From positions 45,980-109,979 of the forward strand of contig QANZ01033394.1 of assembly GCA_003254925.1 (NCBI GenBank): DNA of 64,000 nucleotides, written 5' to 3'. The notes beneath the pieces were generated by a model that made no database searches, was not told the DNA's origin, and was given only the letters and a program-made list of their open reading frames with translations. The DNA comes from Chamaecrista fasciculata (lineage: Eukaryota > Streptophyta > Magnoliopsida > Fabales > Fabaceae). Positions within the stretch are counted from its first letter, which is position 1; the number at the start of each line of letters is the position of its first letter. Positions 34,858 through 47,790 of this stretch are shown here, in pieces. The translations under genes were made by a program, and so were the position numbers.

Positions 34858-35290
34858 AACCGGGAAATCCCACACATAGCCAAACAAGCTAAAGCCTGAA
34901 AGAAATCCATTCCCTCAGTTGCAGAAAATTCAAATAAGAGAACATAGAAGATAAAGTAAATAGCTGATGAACTGAGTAGGCGTTCTTCATCAAATCAGAA
35001 AAAGAAAAAAAAATACCAAATAATCGAAAATTGCGAGCGATTAATGGGGGAAAATAAACCTAAACCTACACGTCATGCTAGCAGCCAAATCGCATGGAGG
35101 ATGAATGACCACAAACAAATAGTTGATTTGGGCAAATGAATTCTAACCATGGAAGGAAATTGTGGATCCACGGAAAATGACTGTGCATTGTTTCTGTGCC
35201 ACACCCGACGAATACGTGATCAGATTCTAGCAATCAGCTAGCTTTATAAGATCGCTGTCTTCTTACGAGCTTAAAGTTTTCGATATACTA

Positions 35291-36509
35291 TGTATGTAAC
35301 TCGCGGCAGAGACAACCCTAAAAACTCGCACAAACAAAAGATCCATTGTGCACTTCAAAGTATATTAGTAGTATATACTACATTATTAGCATTTAATCAT
35401 TTATTTTCCTATTATGCTATAACGTTTATTTTTTCTTTTTTTTTTTGTAAGGATTGTGCAACGATTTATTTTTTGTTTTATAAATCAAGATTATTTATCG
35501 TTGGAAACAAACCGTGATTAATTCTTTCGCTGCGGATCCTCCACTTGATTAAATGTAAACGGCTTATCATATAATACTTTTCGTACCTAAATGTATTATT
35601 TGAATTCCTACCACTTAATTAAGAGACCAAATAAAGAAGCACTTGACACAAAAATTTATTTTTAGGTGTAAAAATGAAAATACGACATACATGTAATGTA
35701 ATAGTAAAATAAATATTTTTTTACTAAAATTTTATTTTGATTTTCACCTACTAATATATATTTTTTAAAATTTGATATCTCATAAGAAAAACTTCCTCAA
35801 TTTAAACTCTACCAAATTTAGTTTATTAATATGCGCTTTTTATCTAATATTTAACTAGATTAGTGACATCTAATCATTAATGAAAGATAAGATATTTTTA
35901 ATTAAAAAGGTACTATTTTAATTAACACATAAATAAATTTTAGTTTTATCTCAATAAAATAAATTCATAAAAAATTTATAAATTTTATGTGAAACCAAGA
36001 AAATATAAACAATTATTTCTAATAATCATTTTTAATAAAAAAATATATATTTGCATGATAATTAAGATATTAAAAAATTATATTAACAACTAAATTGATA
36101 AAGAAAATTTAAGAAAGACTGAATTAAAAAAAATAATAATAGATGGATTAAAATGGTATTTCTAGTCTTTTTCTTTTTTTAGTGAGTAATAGACTAATAG
36201 GAGTCCCGAAAATATGAACTAGCGGGATAGAGAGGCAGTCGCACATCAATTCCTAAGAATTGGGCTTTTCATGACGTGAAATTGCGAGCTTATCCGATAG
36301 AGGACAAGTATTATTTGTATTTTTCATTTCCATAATTGCATATGTGCATTTTACGTCCTACGAGGCCCGACTCTCTGACAATAATGTTCATGCTTAATAA
36401 ATGTTGAGTCGGCCTAACTCTTCACTTATTTTTCTTATTCTTAAAATACTATTTTGGATCACATATTACTTTTTTTTTTTTTAATTTAGTCCCTCACAAA
36501 TGTTAGTTC
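35291..36509. other. AT-rich intergenic
   Basis: No gene or clear element seen. Short open frames here are low-complexity. Confidence 0.5.
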
Positions 36510-37810
36510 CTATAATCCTAATCTTGTTAACGAACTACATAAGTCTTGTATGGGTTATAACAATCTCCTCCGTCTTGGTTCCACACTTTGTCTGTTGCAT
36601 TGCTTAAGCTTGAGTTGCATCTAAATGTGGTTCATCATTATTTGTCAAATGTCAAACACACTGGTTTTGATGTCATTTTTCTGTTAACATATGTGGATGA
36701 TATTGATATTACTGGTTCATCTCAAACTCTTGTTGTTGATAGAGTTGCTCAATTAAACTCAAATTTTGCTCAAAAAGATTTGAGTAATCTTAACTGCTTT
36801 TTGGAGATTCAAATCAGTCATCTAACAATATGGTTCCTTGTGTCTATCTCAGAATATGTCCATTAAGGAATTATTGGTGAAAGCTCAAATGGGTTAACCT
36901 AAGCCTCTTTCTACTCCCATAGTTGTAGGTTAAAAATTATCACATTTTGGTAAATACCATGGATGTCTCCCACCTATCCGTGTTACGATCTAGGCAAAGA
37001 CTAATCCCATTCGGATCGGGAAGCAAACAGTTAATGCCCTCCCAACAAATGTCAACTCCAGGGCTCGAACCCAGGTCCCTTAACCTGGGGTGCAGCTCGC
37101 CTACCATTGCACCAAACACTTGTCGGTAAAATTATCACATTTTGGTAATGATGATTTGTAGTCAACATAGTTTGTTAATATATGCAGGTTCCTAAAGTCT
37201 CTCATTGGAAGGCTGTTAAATGAATTCTTCGTTACTTAAGTGGTATTATTGGATTTGGCTTACACATCAAGCCTTCTTCTATTTTGAATTTGACTGTCTT
37301 CTCAGATAGTGATTGAGCCTCTGATGTGGATAATTGAAGATCCACTTCAAGTTGGTGTGTTTTTACTTGATTTTACACCTATTGCTTGGAGTTTGAAGAA
37401 ACAAAACATTGTGTCTCGAAGCAATACTGAAGCAAAATATCATAGCCTAACTAGCTGTGTTTCTGAATTGATGTGGCTTAAGTCATTATTGTGTGAATTA
37501 AAGTTCTTTTCTCAGTAATTTGTTTACTGTAACAATTTGAACACTGTGCATTTATCAACTAATCCAATTTTGCATTCTCGCACCAAGCACATGAAGATTG
37601 ATCTCGATTTAGTTATGCCACATGGATATTAGTTGTATGAGTTGTTACTCAGTTAGGATTAGTTGCTTTTCAAATACCAACTATTTCTCCCAAATTGTGC
37701 GCATGCCTACTACAATGATTCATGAGGCTGTCATTTCTTTGTCAATAAATAAAAACAGTAAAGTATTTAACTATAGAGAAATATTGATGGAATTGATTTC
37801 ATATAATTGA
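36510..37810 (+). mobile_element. Ty1/copia LTR-retrotransposon remnant
   Basis: A fossil copy of the 3' part of a copia pol region. Reverse transcriptase is recognised by the YVDD box with ITGS after it (about 36690-36720). RNase H is recognised by SLKKQNIVSRSNTEAKYHSL (about 37390-37455). No gag, integrase or paired LTRs were found. The element is broken in several places and looks old. An S1-family SINE has inserted between its RT and RNase H parts. Confidence 0.85.
36955..37126 (-). mobile_element. tRNA-derived SINE, family S1, inside the copia remnant
   Basis: Minus-strand copy. The head contains TTTGGTGCAATGGTAGGCG and the B box GGGTTCGAGCCC, and the body is as in the other S1 copies. 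Direct repeats of about 22 bp, AAAATTATCACATTTTGGTA with neighbours, at 36931-36954 and 37127-37148 are the target-site duplication. Both sides of the duplication belong to the copia sequence, so the SINE is younger than the copia element. Confidence 0.92.
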
Positions 37811-38584
37811 TTGGTTGTTTAAATTCTTCTAATTATATAAATGTGTTCCTTAATTAATTAATATAAGAGGCAAGATATCCGCAACATTCTCATTTGGACA
37901 AGGTTGAGAATGTTGTGAAGGAGAAAGACCCCTCCTTACCCGAGAACAGTCCTAGGGTGTGGCTTGGTAAAATTGAAGTGAAGGTTAATTCGTGTTTAAT
38001 CACGATCACTTTAAGTAAGTAAGGTAATAACTTATTTTTAGTAAATATAGTGTTGTTCTATTGAGCTCAAATCTCATCATCCTAGCTTTATTAATAAATA
38101 GGGGTTATTATGAAAAGAAATAAACTAATTGAGGACCAAATTATTATTCTAGCTTACATGTCATGTACCTTCGCCTTTTATACTTCCCACGTTACATAGA
38201 AGCTTTTAAGATATCATGAGGCATTATGAGTCATTTATATGCATTAATATGGAATTATCACATATATGGCGGTTTCATAAGTTTAAAAGTTGAATTAAGG
38301 CATATCAATATAATTGAGTAGCATATAATGGGCCATGCGTTGAAGGCAATATAATTGCATAATTAAGTGTAATTGATTGGCCCAAACCAGAGGGAATGAC
38401 AAATGAGGCTTTTTTTTTTTCTTTTAAAGCTAATCACATAAAGCCTCATTGTTTTTTTTTTTTTTTTTATACTCCAAAACAACATAACAAATGAGGCTTT
38501 TTATATAATTTGCCTACTGGGAATTAAGACCTTTTGATGAGGAGTTTTCAGAGGTTTGGGCCAATCTGCTAAAATCAACTCAAA
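37811..38584. other. Intergenic, no gene seen
   Basis: AT-rich, with poly(T) tracts near 38410 and 38455 that interrupt two copies of an AATGAGGCTTTTT-like word. Possibly the edge of a decayed element. Confidence 0.4.
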
Positions 38585-39314
38585 TGTCTAGGTTGGTTTG
38601 GTTTGAGCTGGCGAGTTGGTTTGGTTTGAAAATTCCTAACCCGCAATAGTTTGGGTTGGGCTACGGGTTTCAGAATTCTGAACCCACTCAACCCGTCAGC
38701 CCGCCATTTATATATTTTTTATTTTTTATTTAAATATATACATGAATATAATACAAATGGCTCTTGAGTTATCATTCTCCTTTTGCGTTAACAGTATGTA
38801 AAGTGACTTCACCTTCAATTAATTTTTTTTTTTGTCAAACATTCAATTAATCAATTTAATCTCTTTAATTTTTATCAATTTCACTTTTCATCAGAAGAGT
38901 AGAATTATGATTTTTACAATTTTACTTGCTAAATTCTACTTGGGCCGTGAATGTTTCTATCTTTCTCTATTATTAACTTCACTTTATTTAGATAAGTATA
39001 TATGACTTTCAATCATATTATATTATTATTGAGTTATAATAATAAGAAATTTTTTTCATCAAAATTCAATACAAAAAGATTAAAAAATTAAAAAAATTAT
39101 AAAATCAAGTATATATTTAAAAAAAAATATTTGAAAATTGGAATAAGCTAGCCCGCTAACCCGCCCAACCCAACCCGCCGTTGTTTGGTTTTGTTTGGTT
39201 TGGACTGAAATATTTCTTTTCTAAAACTCAACCCAAATCAATCCGCTCTTAAAAAATTTCAGCTCAAACCAACCCGCTCTAAACCCAACTCAACCCAGCC
39301 CGGAAACGTCCCTA
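38585..39314. repeat. Decayed terminal-inverted-repeat element
   Basis: Both ends are built from GGTTGGTTTGGTTTGAGC and its inverted counterpart GCTCAAACCAACCCGC, with CAACCCG/CGGGTTG words repeated throughout. The right end, AACGTCCCTAC, resembles many hAT-type MITEs in plants, but the left end is degenerate and no target duplication is visible. Confidence 0.45.
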
Positions 39315-42300
39315 CATTTGATGCTGTCATATATAGCTCATGATAAGGTGAGTGGTGTTAATGTCACTTGGGATGCACTAAGGTGATGATTACGTGGCAG
39401 GCAGAGGTAGCTCACCTTCTTATTTTGAAGACGCGTCAGCTGGTGAAAATGGCATTACTAAATAAGCGTGTCTCTCTGCTCTGCACAAAACGCAAGACCA
39501 CACGAACGGTGCAAGATATTTTGGGCGTTGCATCCGAGGGTTATGATGAATCGACCCCACAATATGCAACTATGAAACCCAACGTCCACCATCATAGTTA
39601 AATAATTAAAAGATTATTTTGTTATTAAAATTATGTTAAGTCAATAAATTAATTCTAATGAATTAAAATATGTAATTTAATTTTTAAAATATTAAAATTA
39701 TCCATAATATAATTTTTAAATTTAAACTAGTTTATATTTTATAATTATTAAATTTATTTTTTATCTATGAATTTGATCAATACTCAAATTAGTATAGATC
39801 ATCTAATATTTATCTTATTTATTCTCTCCATTCACACTCTAAGTATGAATTACAAATAAAATGTGAAAAATATATATAATAGTGTGAATCACAATGAGAT
39901 TGAGAGAATTACAAATGTTTGTTTAATTTAAAATTTTCTCTTCTTTTTTATGAGTGTTGGTTGCATGTTCTTTTTTTTTTTTATTTATCCATCTTACTTT
40001 TATTTATAGTCACATAAACATTTAACGAGACTAACTCAATAGTTAACGCTCTTATCTCTTGATTAGATGGTAATTACTAATTAATATTTTAGGTTAACAA
40101 TTGTAATTAAAACTGAATTGCATATTTTTATTATTGAAATATTAAATTGTTGACTCTAAATTTATATATTGAAAAATAAGTTTTTTCTCCAAAAAGAGGG
40201 TTAATATTGCGAAATTATTATGGTAATAGTAAATGCAGGGATAGATACAAGAAGCTAAGACACAATTAATCTGATTTCCACTTATCAATTTTCACAATCC
40301 AAGTTTTTTCATTGTGTACTTAAGAAGCAATAATATAACATCGATTTCCACGTGGATGTTGAGTGACAACTTGTAGTGTTAGGAAGAAGCCGGGATGTCT
40401 CGATTAGGTTCATAATAAGAGACTAGGATGGTTTGTCTGGTTATGTAGTACTACTACTTTATGAATTATAACTATATATAACAGTGATATTATTTACGTT
40501 TAGCTACCAAAAGTATTATCAACGCCATGAGATAAATGGGCAATGAGCCATATTAGCGATATTATTGATAGTAACATAATTAATTAGTGGTGGTCCTCTC
40601 TAGCTGGTATATTACATTAAAACGTTAATTAATGTTTTGTGTTGAACAACCCAGTAAAAGTACCGCATACGTATTGCTTATGACTCATTTGACGCCACAA
40701 AAGTAATTAAATATATTGCATGAACTCCAATTTTTTGAAACGATTATCTTAAACCTTAACTATAATTAAATTAATCAATAAAAAAATTACAATTATATTA
40801 AAGTCTATTTGAATTCCCACTAACAAGAATGGTTGGATCTGGCCCAAAAAAAAAAAACAATAATGGTTGGAGGGGTGGTTAAAAGTCTAAATAAATTGTC
40901 TTTATTTTGTCGTTAATCATTGCTATTTTGTACGGGGGAGGAGAAAGAATCACGTACGCCAATGTGTAATGTTGGGCGAAAGTGTGAATTTGGTCCTATA
41001 ATTTTGCTTTAGGTGTTAAAGTAGTTCTATATTTTTTTTTGTCTCAAATCTGGTCTTGTATTTTTGCTTCAGGTCTCAAATTAATCCTATATATTTTTTT
41101 GTCTCAGTTTTGAAAACCTCACATCGTTAATTCTCCGTCAATTTTAAATTACAGTTTACTCGTGAAAACTTCAAGTTCCTTTCACTTTAATCCTTAACTA
41201 TCAAAATGAAAGTGAAAGAGTATCCCTCAAGATTCTCAAATCATACATCTTGGTTCCTAATCCATGAATTCTTCATAAAATGGAATAAAAATACAAAAAC
41301 AACACGAATTAAAGCAAATGACAGAGGGACCAAAACTGAAAACGCAAAAAATTTAAAACCCACTAAAAAAAATGCTCCAAACTCGTCCGAAAATGTACGA
41401 AAATCGTCGAAAAATTTAAAAAATCATCTAAAAAATTCAATCCTCACTGAAATCTCACTCAAATAGTTACCCTCAAATAACTATTTTTTTCATAGTATAA
41501 GAACAAGCGTAGCACGATTAACAATAATATACAGAGTAATGTATATAACTTATGATGACTAGAACTGTAGGACAGAAATATATCTTTTTAAGTTATTAAT
41601 AATATATGGGTCAAGTAAGTTTTTAAACATTAAAAATTATCTTTTAAATGAATTTTCGTAGATTTTAAGATATGAGATGTTTTACTAACCAATCAGAAAA
41701 AATCTTAAAATGTGCCCTAAGTACACATGTTAGATAAATTCATACTCCCTCGTTCATCTTTTTGGAGAAATATTTTTATTCCAAAATATCTGATGTTTTA
41801 CAAATTCAAGAGAGCATTAATTATTTTTTTACCATTTATCTCTATTAAATATAATAAAGTCATAAATGAATAAACATTTTCAAAGTAATTTAATAAGGAT
41901 AATTTAATCTTTTTATCTTTTTTTAGGTAAGCTAATTATTTTTTAATTTATATGTATTTACCTTAAACATGTATATAAACGGAATGAGTAAATAGAGACC
42001 CAAACTTCAAAACATACATTTGTGTGTATCAATTAGACATAATAAGTAATGAATACTTTTTGGCAGGGACGAATAAGCAATGACCCACGTGAATACGAAA
42101 CCATATATATTCTGATCTGCCTTTAAGAAAAAATCTTCAACTTGTCGTATGGTTTATTGAGAGAATTTTTTCAAAGAAATCGTATACAGTTTTCTTTAGA
42201 AACATGATATCACAAATAAATGCGAAATAGATTTACAGTTTATTTAAAGTTTATTTTGTTTTTTTTGTCTTCTTCCTTCCCACATATTCTCTAGCTTCTC

Positions 42301-43128
42301 TCATAAGGAAGACAACGAACAGAGGTGGGAGAATGAAAGGTAGCTTGATGGAGATGAACAGAGAAGAGAACGGCTCGATGTGGAAAGGAACAAGACGAAC
42401 AAGAGACTTTAATAAATCGTAAATCTACTTGTGGAAATTACTGTATACCCATTTTACAATTTCTTTCCAAAAATTCTCCAAAGAAACCGCAAGACAAGTC
42501 TATGGTTTTTTTCTCAAAGGAAGTCGTCAACCTTATTGAAACCGTATTTTGTTTTCTTTGTTTCTGGAACTTGCATGTCTTGCTATTTTGCGATTTCTAA
42601 TTGTTTAAAATGCCATTGAGGATTACGATTTCTTCACTCTCTCGTTTTGAAATTGGGAAAGGATCTTCTACCAAACTGCAGAAGGTGTGTAGTGCGGCGA
42701 AAATCAATAGGAGGACATCATGTGTATGCTATTAAACATGTGTTGTGTTTCAATTGGTCGTCGCCACACTGCCGAAGGTGTAGTAGGGCAGAGGATCCAC
42801 TACCGGAGATTCAAATTTTTAATATTTAGTCTTTATATTTTTTCATATATTTTAAAGAAATAAAGGAAAAAATAAAAAGAGAAATGTAAATCCTATCAAA
42901 TAATTAATGTGTGAATTCATATTTTTTCTCTCTATCTCTTCTTTTATTTCTCTAATATGCACAAAAATACAAAAAGTGAGAATGTAGAAGACTAAAAAAT
43001 AATTTATTCAAATCAATCTATATAAAAAAAACAAAACATAAGGGTTATCAAACAAGTGCTATTAATAAAACTAATGGATTTTTGTTTTCTTTACAAGTAA
43101 ACTCAAATAATCATTGTTATTTTTTATT
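39315..43128. other. Long intergenic stretch, no gene supported
   Basis: Mostly AT-rich. A GC-richer patch at 39315-39600 has a 77-codon frame starting at TTG that matches nothing I know. A region at 42300-42830 has short frames and a partial internal repeat around GCAGAAGGTGT/GCCGAAGGTGT (about 42680 and 42770). A further GGTCCTATATTTTTG-type dispersed repeat lies near 40990-41110. Confidence 0.45.
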
Positions 43129-44192
43129 GGGTAAATTACATAAAAGGGCCCTGTGGTTTGACCCATTTTCAGATAGGGTCCCTGTGGTTTAAAAAGTGTC
43201 AAAGGGGGGCTTTGTGGTTTCCTCTGTTAACAAATAGGGTCCCAGGTGGTTTTTTCCATCCAAATTAATGGTGTGAAGTTCAAGGTGGACTGTTTTGTAA
43301 TTTAAGCATTTCTTTAGATTAAAACAAACTAGAAAAGGACTATTTTGCAATTTGAACCAAAATGCAAATTCAAAAAAGCAAAAACCCCTTAGCTTCTTCT
43401 TCGTCAGTCACACCCTCCTCCGCCACTCTCCTCCACCGTCGCCGCCACCGCCATTACCAGCCATGGCTCTCGACCCTTCCGAAGCCGACGCTCTTCGCAG
43501 ATCCGACGCCCAATCTGGCTTGTGGGAAGGCCACAACACTTAGGACCTTGCATTCAAACTATTTCTTCACTCTGTCCAAAAAAAAAAACTACTTCTTCGC
43601 ACTTTGGGACTTGAGAGACCGACAATCCTTGGTTCTTTCTTCCCACCTTTGGCTTCCCCTAATTCCTCAAACTCAATCCCATTACGAAATACATCGTATC
43701 TATGTACTAGGATAACTTCAAATTAATTAGATCTGTGAGCTCTCGTACGTTGTTAATCACCTAAACTCAATCCCTAAGTGTTGTGGCCTTCCCACAAGCC
43801 AGATTGGGCGTCGGATCTGCGAAGAGCGTCGGCTTCGGAAGGGTCGAGAGCCATGGCTGGTAATGGCGGCGGCGGCGACGGTGGAGGAGAGTGGCGGAGG
43901 AGGGTGTGACTGACGAAGAAGAAGAAGCTAAGGGGTTTTTGCTTTTTTTGAATTTGCATTTTGGTTCAAATTGCAAAATAGTCCTTTTCTAGTTTGTTTT
44001 AATCTAAAGAAATGCTTAAATTACAAAACAGTCCACCTTGAACTTCACACCGTTAATTTGGATGGAAAAAACCACCTGGGACCCTATTTGTTAACAGAGG
44101 AAACCACAAGGCCCCCCTTTGACACTTTTTAAACCACAGGGACCCTATCTGAAAATGGGTCAAACCACAGGGCCCTTTTGTGTAATTTACCC
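43129..44192. mobile_element. Mutator-like foldback element with near-identical arms of about 416-420 bp
   Basis: The left arm (43129-43544) and right arm (43773-44192) are inverted copies differing at only a handful of positions, with a 228-bp spacer. The ends are GGGTAAATTACA and its inverse. The flanking 9-mers TTTTTTATT and TTTATTATT agree at 8 of 9 positions, as expected for a Mutator-type 9-bp target duplication, although they are low-complexity. The outer part of each arm is built from GGTTTGACCC/CCACAGGG words. The inner part is GC-rich and encodes MALDPSEADALRRSDAQSGL, which looks like the captured 5' end of a host gene. There is no transposase. Confidence 0.85.
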
Positions 44193-45237
44193 TTTATTAT
44201 TTACTGTTTTCAAATATATGCCTTAATAATTTATAATTTAAAAAACCTATATAAATATGAATCACAGCAATTTTTATATATATATATATATCAAAATATT
44301 CATTTCTATTTTAATTCCCTTTAATTAAAAACACATGGATTGTGTGTCATAATAATTAGTGTTAAATTTCATTTGAGAAGAAGGCAAAAGAAAAAAAAAA
44401 AAGAAAAGAAAAATAAGGAGTGAAAACTCAAAAGTGAAGACTGAAGACCCCACGAATTAAAGGTAAGAGAGTGAGGACGCGAAACCCGGGAAGCGACACA
44501 AGAGGTCAGAACTGACTCTGACTCTGACTCTGACTCCTACCATACACCAAACTTTACCCACAATTTCACCACACTCTTAACCATGGTTACTCCTTTTATT
44601 TTATGATTAATTTATTACACTAAATTATTCTTGTAATCTTCACAAATCTTGATAATTTTTGTAATTTCGTTTTTAGAAAATAAAAATTAATTTTTTAATT
44701 TTAAATTATACTTATATACATTTATAATTATTTTAAATTTTATATTAATTAAAAATTTAACGGAAATATAATAAAAAATTTTAATATTAACTATCAAATT
44801 TTGTACACATTAAAATATTATTGTTTTTAAATAAAAATTAATTATTGAGTAATAATTAATTTATGAAAATTTAACCCATATTTTTAAATGATAAAAAAAT
44901 GAAACTAATATATTTTCTTTATTATATTTAAATTTTTCTAAATATTGATGGTCTTATATATTATAGTTTTTTTAAAAAATATTAATTCTATATATGATAA
45001 CTATAAAATCTACTATTATTTTGTAAAATTTTATATTTAAAAATAAAAAAATGGAAAAGAATAAAAAATAATGTTAGTTGGTTAAGTGATCCAATCAATT
45101 TAATGAACTGAGTTAATAAAATTGTGACTTGCTAAATATACTGACGGGTGTGAACCAACTCAGAGGAATTAAAATTTGTAGCCAATTCAGATTAGTCGAA
45201 TTGTGCCAAAAGAAAAAAAGAATAGTCGAATCGACTA
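44193..45237. other. Intergenic, no gene seen
   Basis: AT-rich except for a GC-richer patch at 44430-44590 that contains a short CTGACT repeat and may be a promoter remnant. Confidence 0.45.
44511..44536. repeat. (CTGACT)n microsatellite
   Basis: Four tandem CTGACT-type units. Confidence 0.9.
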
Positions 45238-45974
45238 AGAGGCGTTTGGTACACGGATTGAAAAAATAGTCCCGAGATTATAAGCTCCGGACTAGAGTAA
45301 TCTTGCGTTTGGTACGCGGATTGGAAAATTAATCCCGGAAATATTGTATTCATAGGAATAGTATAATTTCCTAAAATAGCTATTTCTTAATTCTACCCTA
45401 GATGGTGAGATTAGTCTAATCCCATGACATGATATTATTTTTTCCTATCTAAAATGATTTTATTATCCCTAATTAATTTCCCTTAATTAATTTTTTCTCT
45501 ACAACCCTTTGTCACTTCTCATCTATGTCATTCTACAACTTTCTGCCTCCTTGAAGTGCAGAAAAAATTTATCAGTTTATCACTTTTCATCTCTTCTTGT
45601 TGATATATATAATATTGCTTTCGTATGCTTATATATATATATATATTCCATTGCTTTCTTATGATATAATTATTTTTTTATGATATAATATTTTTCTCAT
45701 GAATTGTTTTGAACAATTTCTACATTTCATAAACTATTAGTTGAGAATAAAAAGTCAAGGGCATATTTGTGAAAGTATTAAACATCCCCAAGAATATTAA
45801 AGTTGAACCAAACACAAGATTGTAACATTTTTTGGAATATTACGAAATAATCCTAGGATTATTTTAACTCATCCAAACATACATTCTTATAATCCTGGAA
45901 ATCTTATTCTTGGAATTACATTCTTAGAAATGTGATTCCCGAAAATGAAAAAATAATTATACCAAACCCTTCCT
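45238..45974. repeat. Foldback element with GGCGTTTGGTA ends
   Basis: The left end AGGCGTTTGGTACACGGATT faces the inverted right end AATTATACCAAACCCTTCCT. The subterminal CCCGAGATTATAAG/AATCCTGGAAATC pattern continues on both arms. Non-coding. PIF/Harbinger-type by terminal form, but the target duplication is unclear. Confidence 0.6.
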
Positions 45975-46256
45975 TATAGTTATATTTAGCTAGCAAGTAG
46001 TTACTTTTTCTTCTCTATTAGTTAGTCTTGCTTTTCTTCTTGTTAATTATTTTTTTCTTCGCCCAGGTCGAGGGTAGAGAAAAGGATATGTATGTATATA
46101 AATATGGTAATAGATGGATAGAATTAATGAAAATTAAATATGAAATCATGAATTGACAAAAAGAAAGAGAAGGGTGGCTCTTTTGAGCTTTCATGAATTG
46201 TTTATTATTCTATTTGTTCTCGAATAAAATTTAATTAAACCTCTACTTATTATTAT

Positions 46257-47412
46257 TAGGCCAAAATGTACTTTTGGTTTTATATCTTTTGTTGAAATTT
46301 CAATTTGGTCTCGTATATTTTTTTGTTGCATTTTTTATCTTATATCTCTTAGTTATGTGCAAAATTAATCCTATATCTTTTAGGTCTCAAATCTCAATTT
46401 GGTCACGTTTTTTTTTGTTACACTTTTTGATGTGAAACAGTAAGCTGTTGAACCATTAGAAATTCCAAGTGGACCAATTACAATGGCTAGAGCAAAGAAG
46501 ATTAAGGAAGCATTGATTGGATTGGTGCAAGAGACTTGGGAGAAGCAAATAGCAATTGGGCCAACAAATAATGCTGAAAACGTCATTTGCCTTATATGGG
46601 CTGAAAGTGGAGCTATGCAACATGATTTGGGCTCAAAGACTTTAATTTAAAGAGCTTGGACCAAGTGCTACATATATGAAGACTCATTTGGGCCTAAATA
46701 ATCATATTTTGGGCTTAATTTGATGCATGTATTTTGGGTTTCAATTTTGTGCGAATTTTATTAAGTTTGGGCTAATGTATTTGAGGTCCATTAGTATTTT
46801 AAGACAATTTAAATCAGCTTTATTATTTTAATTAGTTGTGCTTCATGTTTAAAAATCCATTAAGATTTCTTTCAACTTAGAGTATAAATACTCCTTTAAG
46901 ACCTTTTGTAATTCAGATTTGAGTTTATAATATTATGAGTTTGGTTTATCCAACTTGTGAGAGTGTGTTCTCTCTAGGGTTCTTCATTGAACTTATAGAC
47001 TTATCAAGGCTTGATCATCCTTGTGGCGTCTTCCAACACTTCGAGTCTTTGTTCGTTCGAGTTCAAGGGTTCAAGTGTGATTATCAAGGCCTTTGTTTAG
47101 CTTTCTTGGGGTTGTATATTTCAATTTGGTGGTGGGTTCGTGGGATTTTCCCTTGTGGGTTCGCACCACTTTTGGTCTCATATCTTTTGATCAAATGCAG
47201 AATTGGTCTCATATCTTGTGTTATAGATTTGGTCTTATATTTTTGTAAAAGTTTCATCATTAGTCTCACACTGTGGAAACTTTTGGAAAGACATGGAAGC
47301 AATTCTACAACCTAACCAAAAAATATGAGACCAAAAGTGTAACAAAAAAGACGCAGGACCAAGTTGAGACCTTAGCAAAAGATACAGGACAAAAAAATGT
47401 ATTTGACCTTAT
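46257..47412. mobile_element. Foldback element with AAGGYCAAAATGTA-type ends
   Basis: The left end AGGCCAAAATGTACTTTT faces the inverted right end ATGTATTTGACCTT. Both arms carry GGTCTCATATCTTTTG-type words and their inverse. Flanks are TTATTATTA-rich on both sides, so a 9-bp duplication is possible but not provable. The interior is an LTR-element remnant, annotated separately. Confidence 0.6.
46443..47170 (+). mobile_element. Ty3/gypsy LTR-retrotransposon 3' remnant
   Basis: A fossil fragment: the end of a gypsy polyprotein (motif GPITMARAKKIKEALIGLVQ) followed by sequence like a 3' LTR, including a TATAAATA box near 46883 and the stretch ending at CACCACTTTTGG. The 5' LTR and the rest of the internal region are missing. 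It is broken and probably old. It lies wholly inside the foldback element at 46257-47412. Confidence 0.7.
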
Positions 47413-47790
47413 TATTATATATCTTTTAAGAGGGGGCTACTTTACTACTTAATAGCGTCTCCTATCCTGGATTCTGGTCAAAGATATTGGTCCACTTGCC
47501 TTTCCATTAACTTCTTAGAGAGAGAAACTTAGAGAGAGAAACTTAGTGTTCTTTTCTTTGCGTTAAAAATATCTATCTATCTATCTATCTATGTATTGGC
47601 AGGCTTGATCTCTTTATGTCTTTCTTTTTTATTTTGATTTTGATTTCTGATGATCTGTGAAAGGGAAAACAGAAGACTTTAGGAGTGAGGTTTTGGGGAA
47701 TAATATCGATTCAAGGCTTATAATTTGTCGGGGGAGTGTTAATAATAAATATCAATATATATATATATATATATATTTATTAATAAATTT

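Larger units (their letters stand above)
34171..35290 (-). other. 5' leader and promoter region of the At1g01500-type gene
   Basis: No additional gene seen. It probably contains a 5' UTR intron, because transcribed-looking sequence with splice-like sites extends to about 35200. It includes an AC microsatellite and an ATAG microsatellite. Confidence 0.4.

Noticed and set aside
39368-39601. 77-codon frame in a GC-richer patch
   Set aside because: It begins at TTG, has no recognisable motif and no splice context.
39315-43128. Hidden gene in the long intergenic stretch
   Set aside because: No run of exon-like sequence with splice sites or family motifs was found on either strand.
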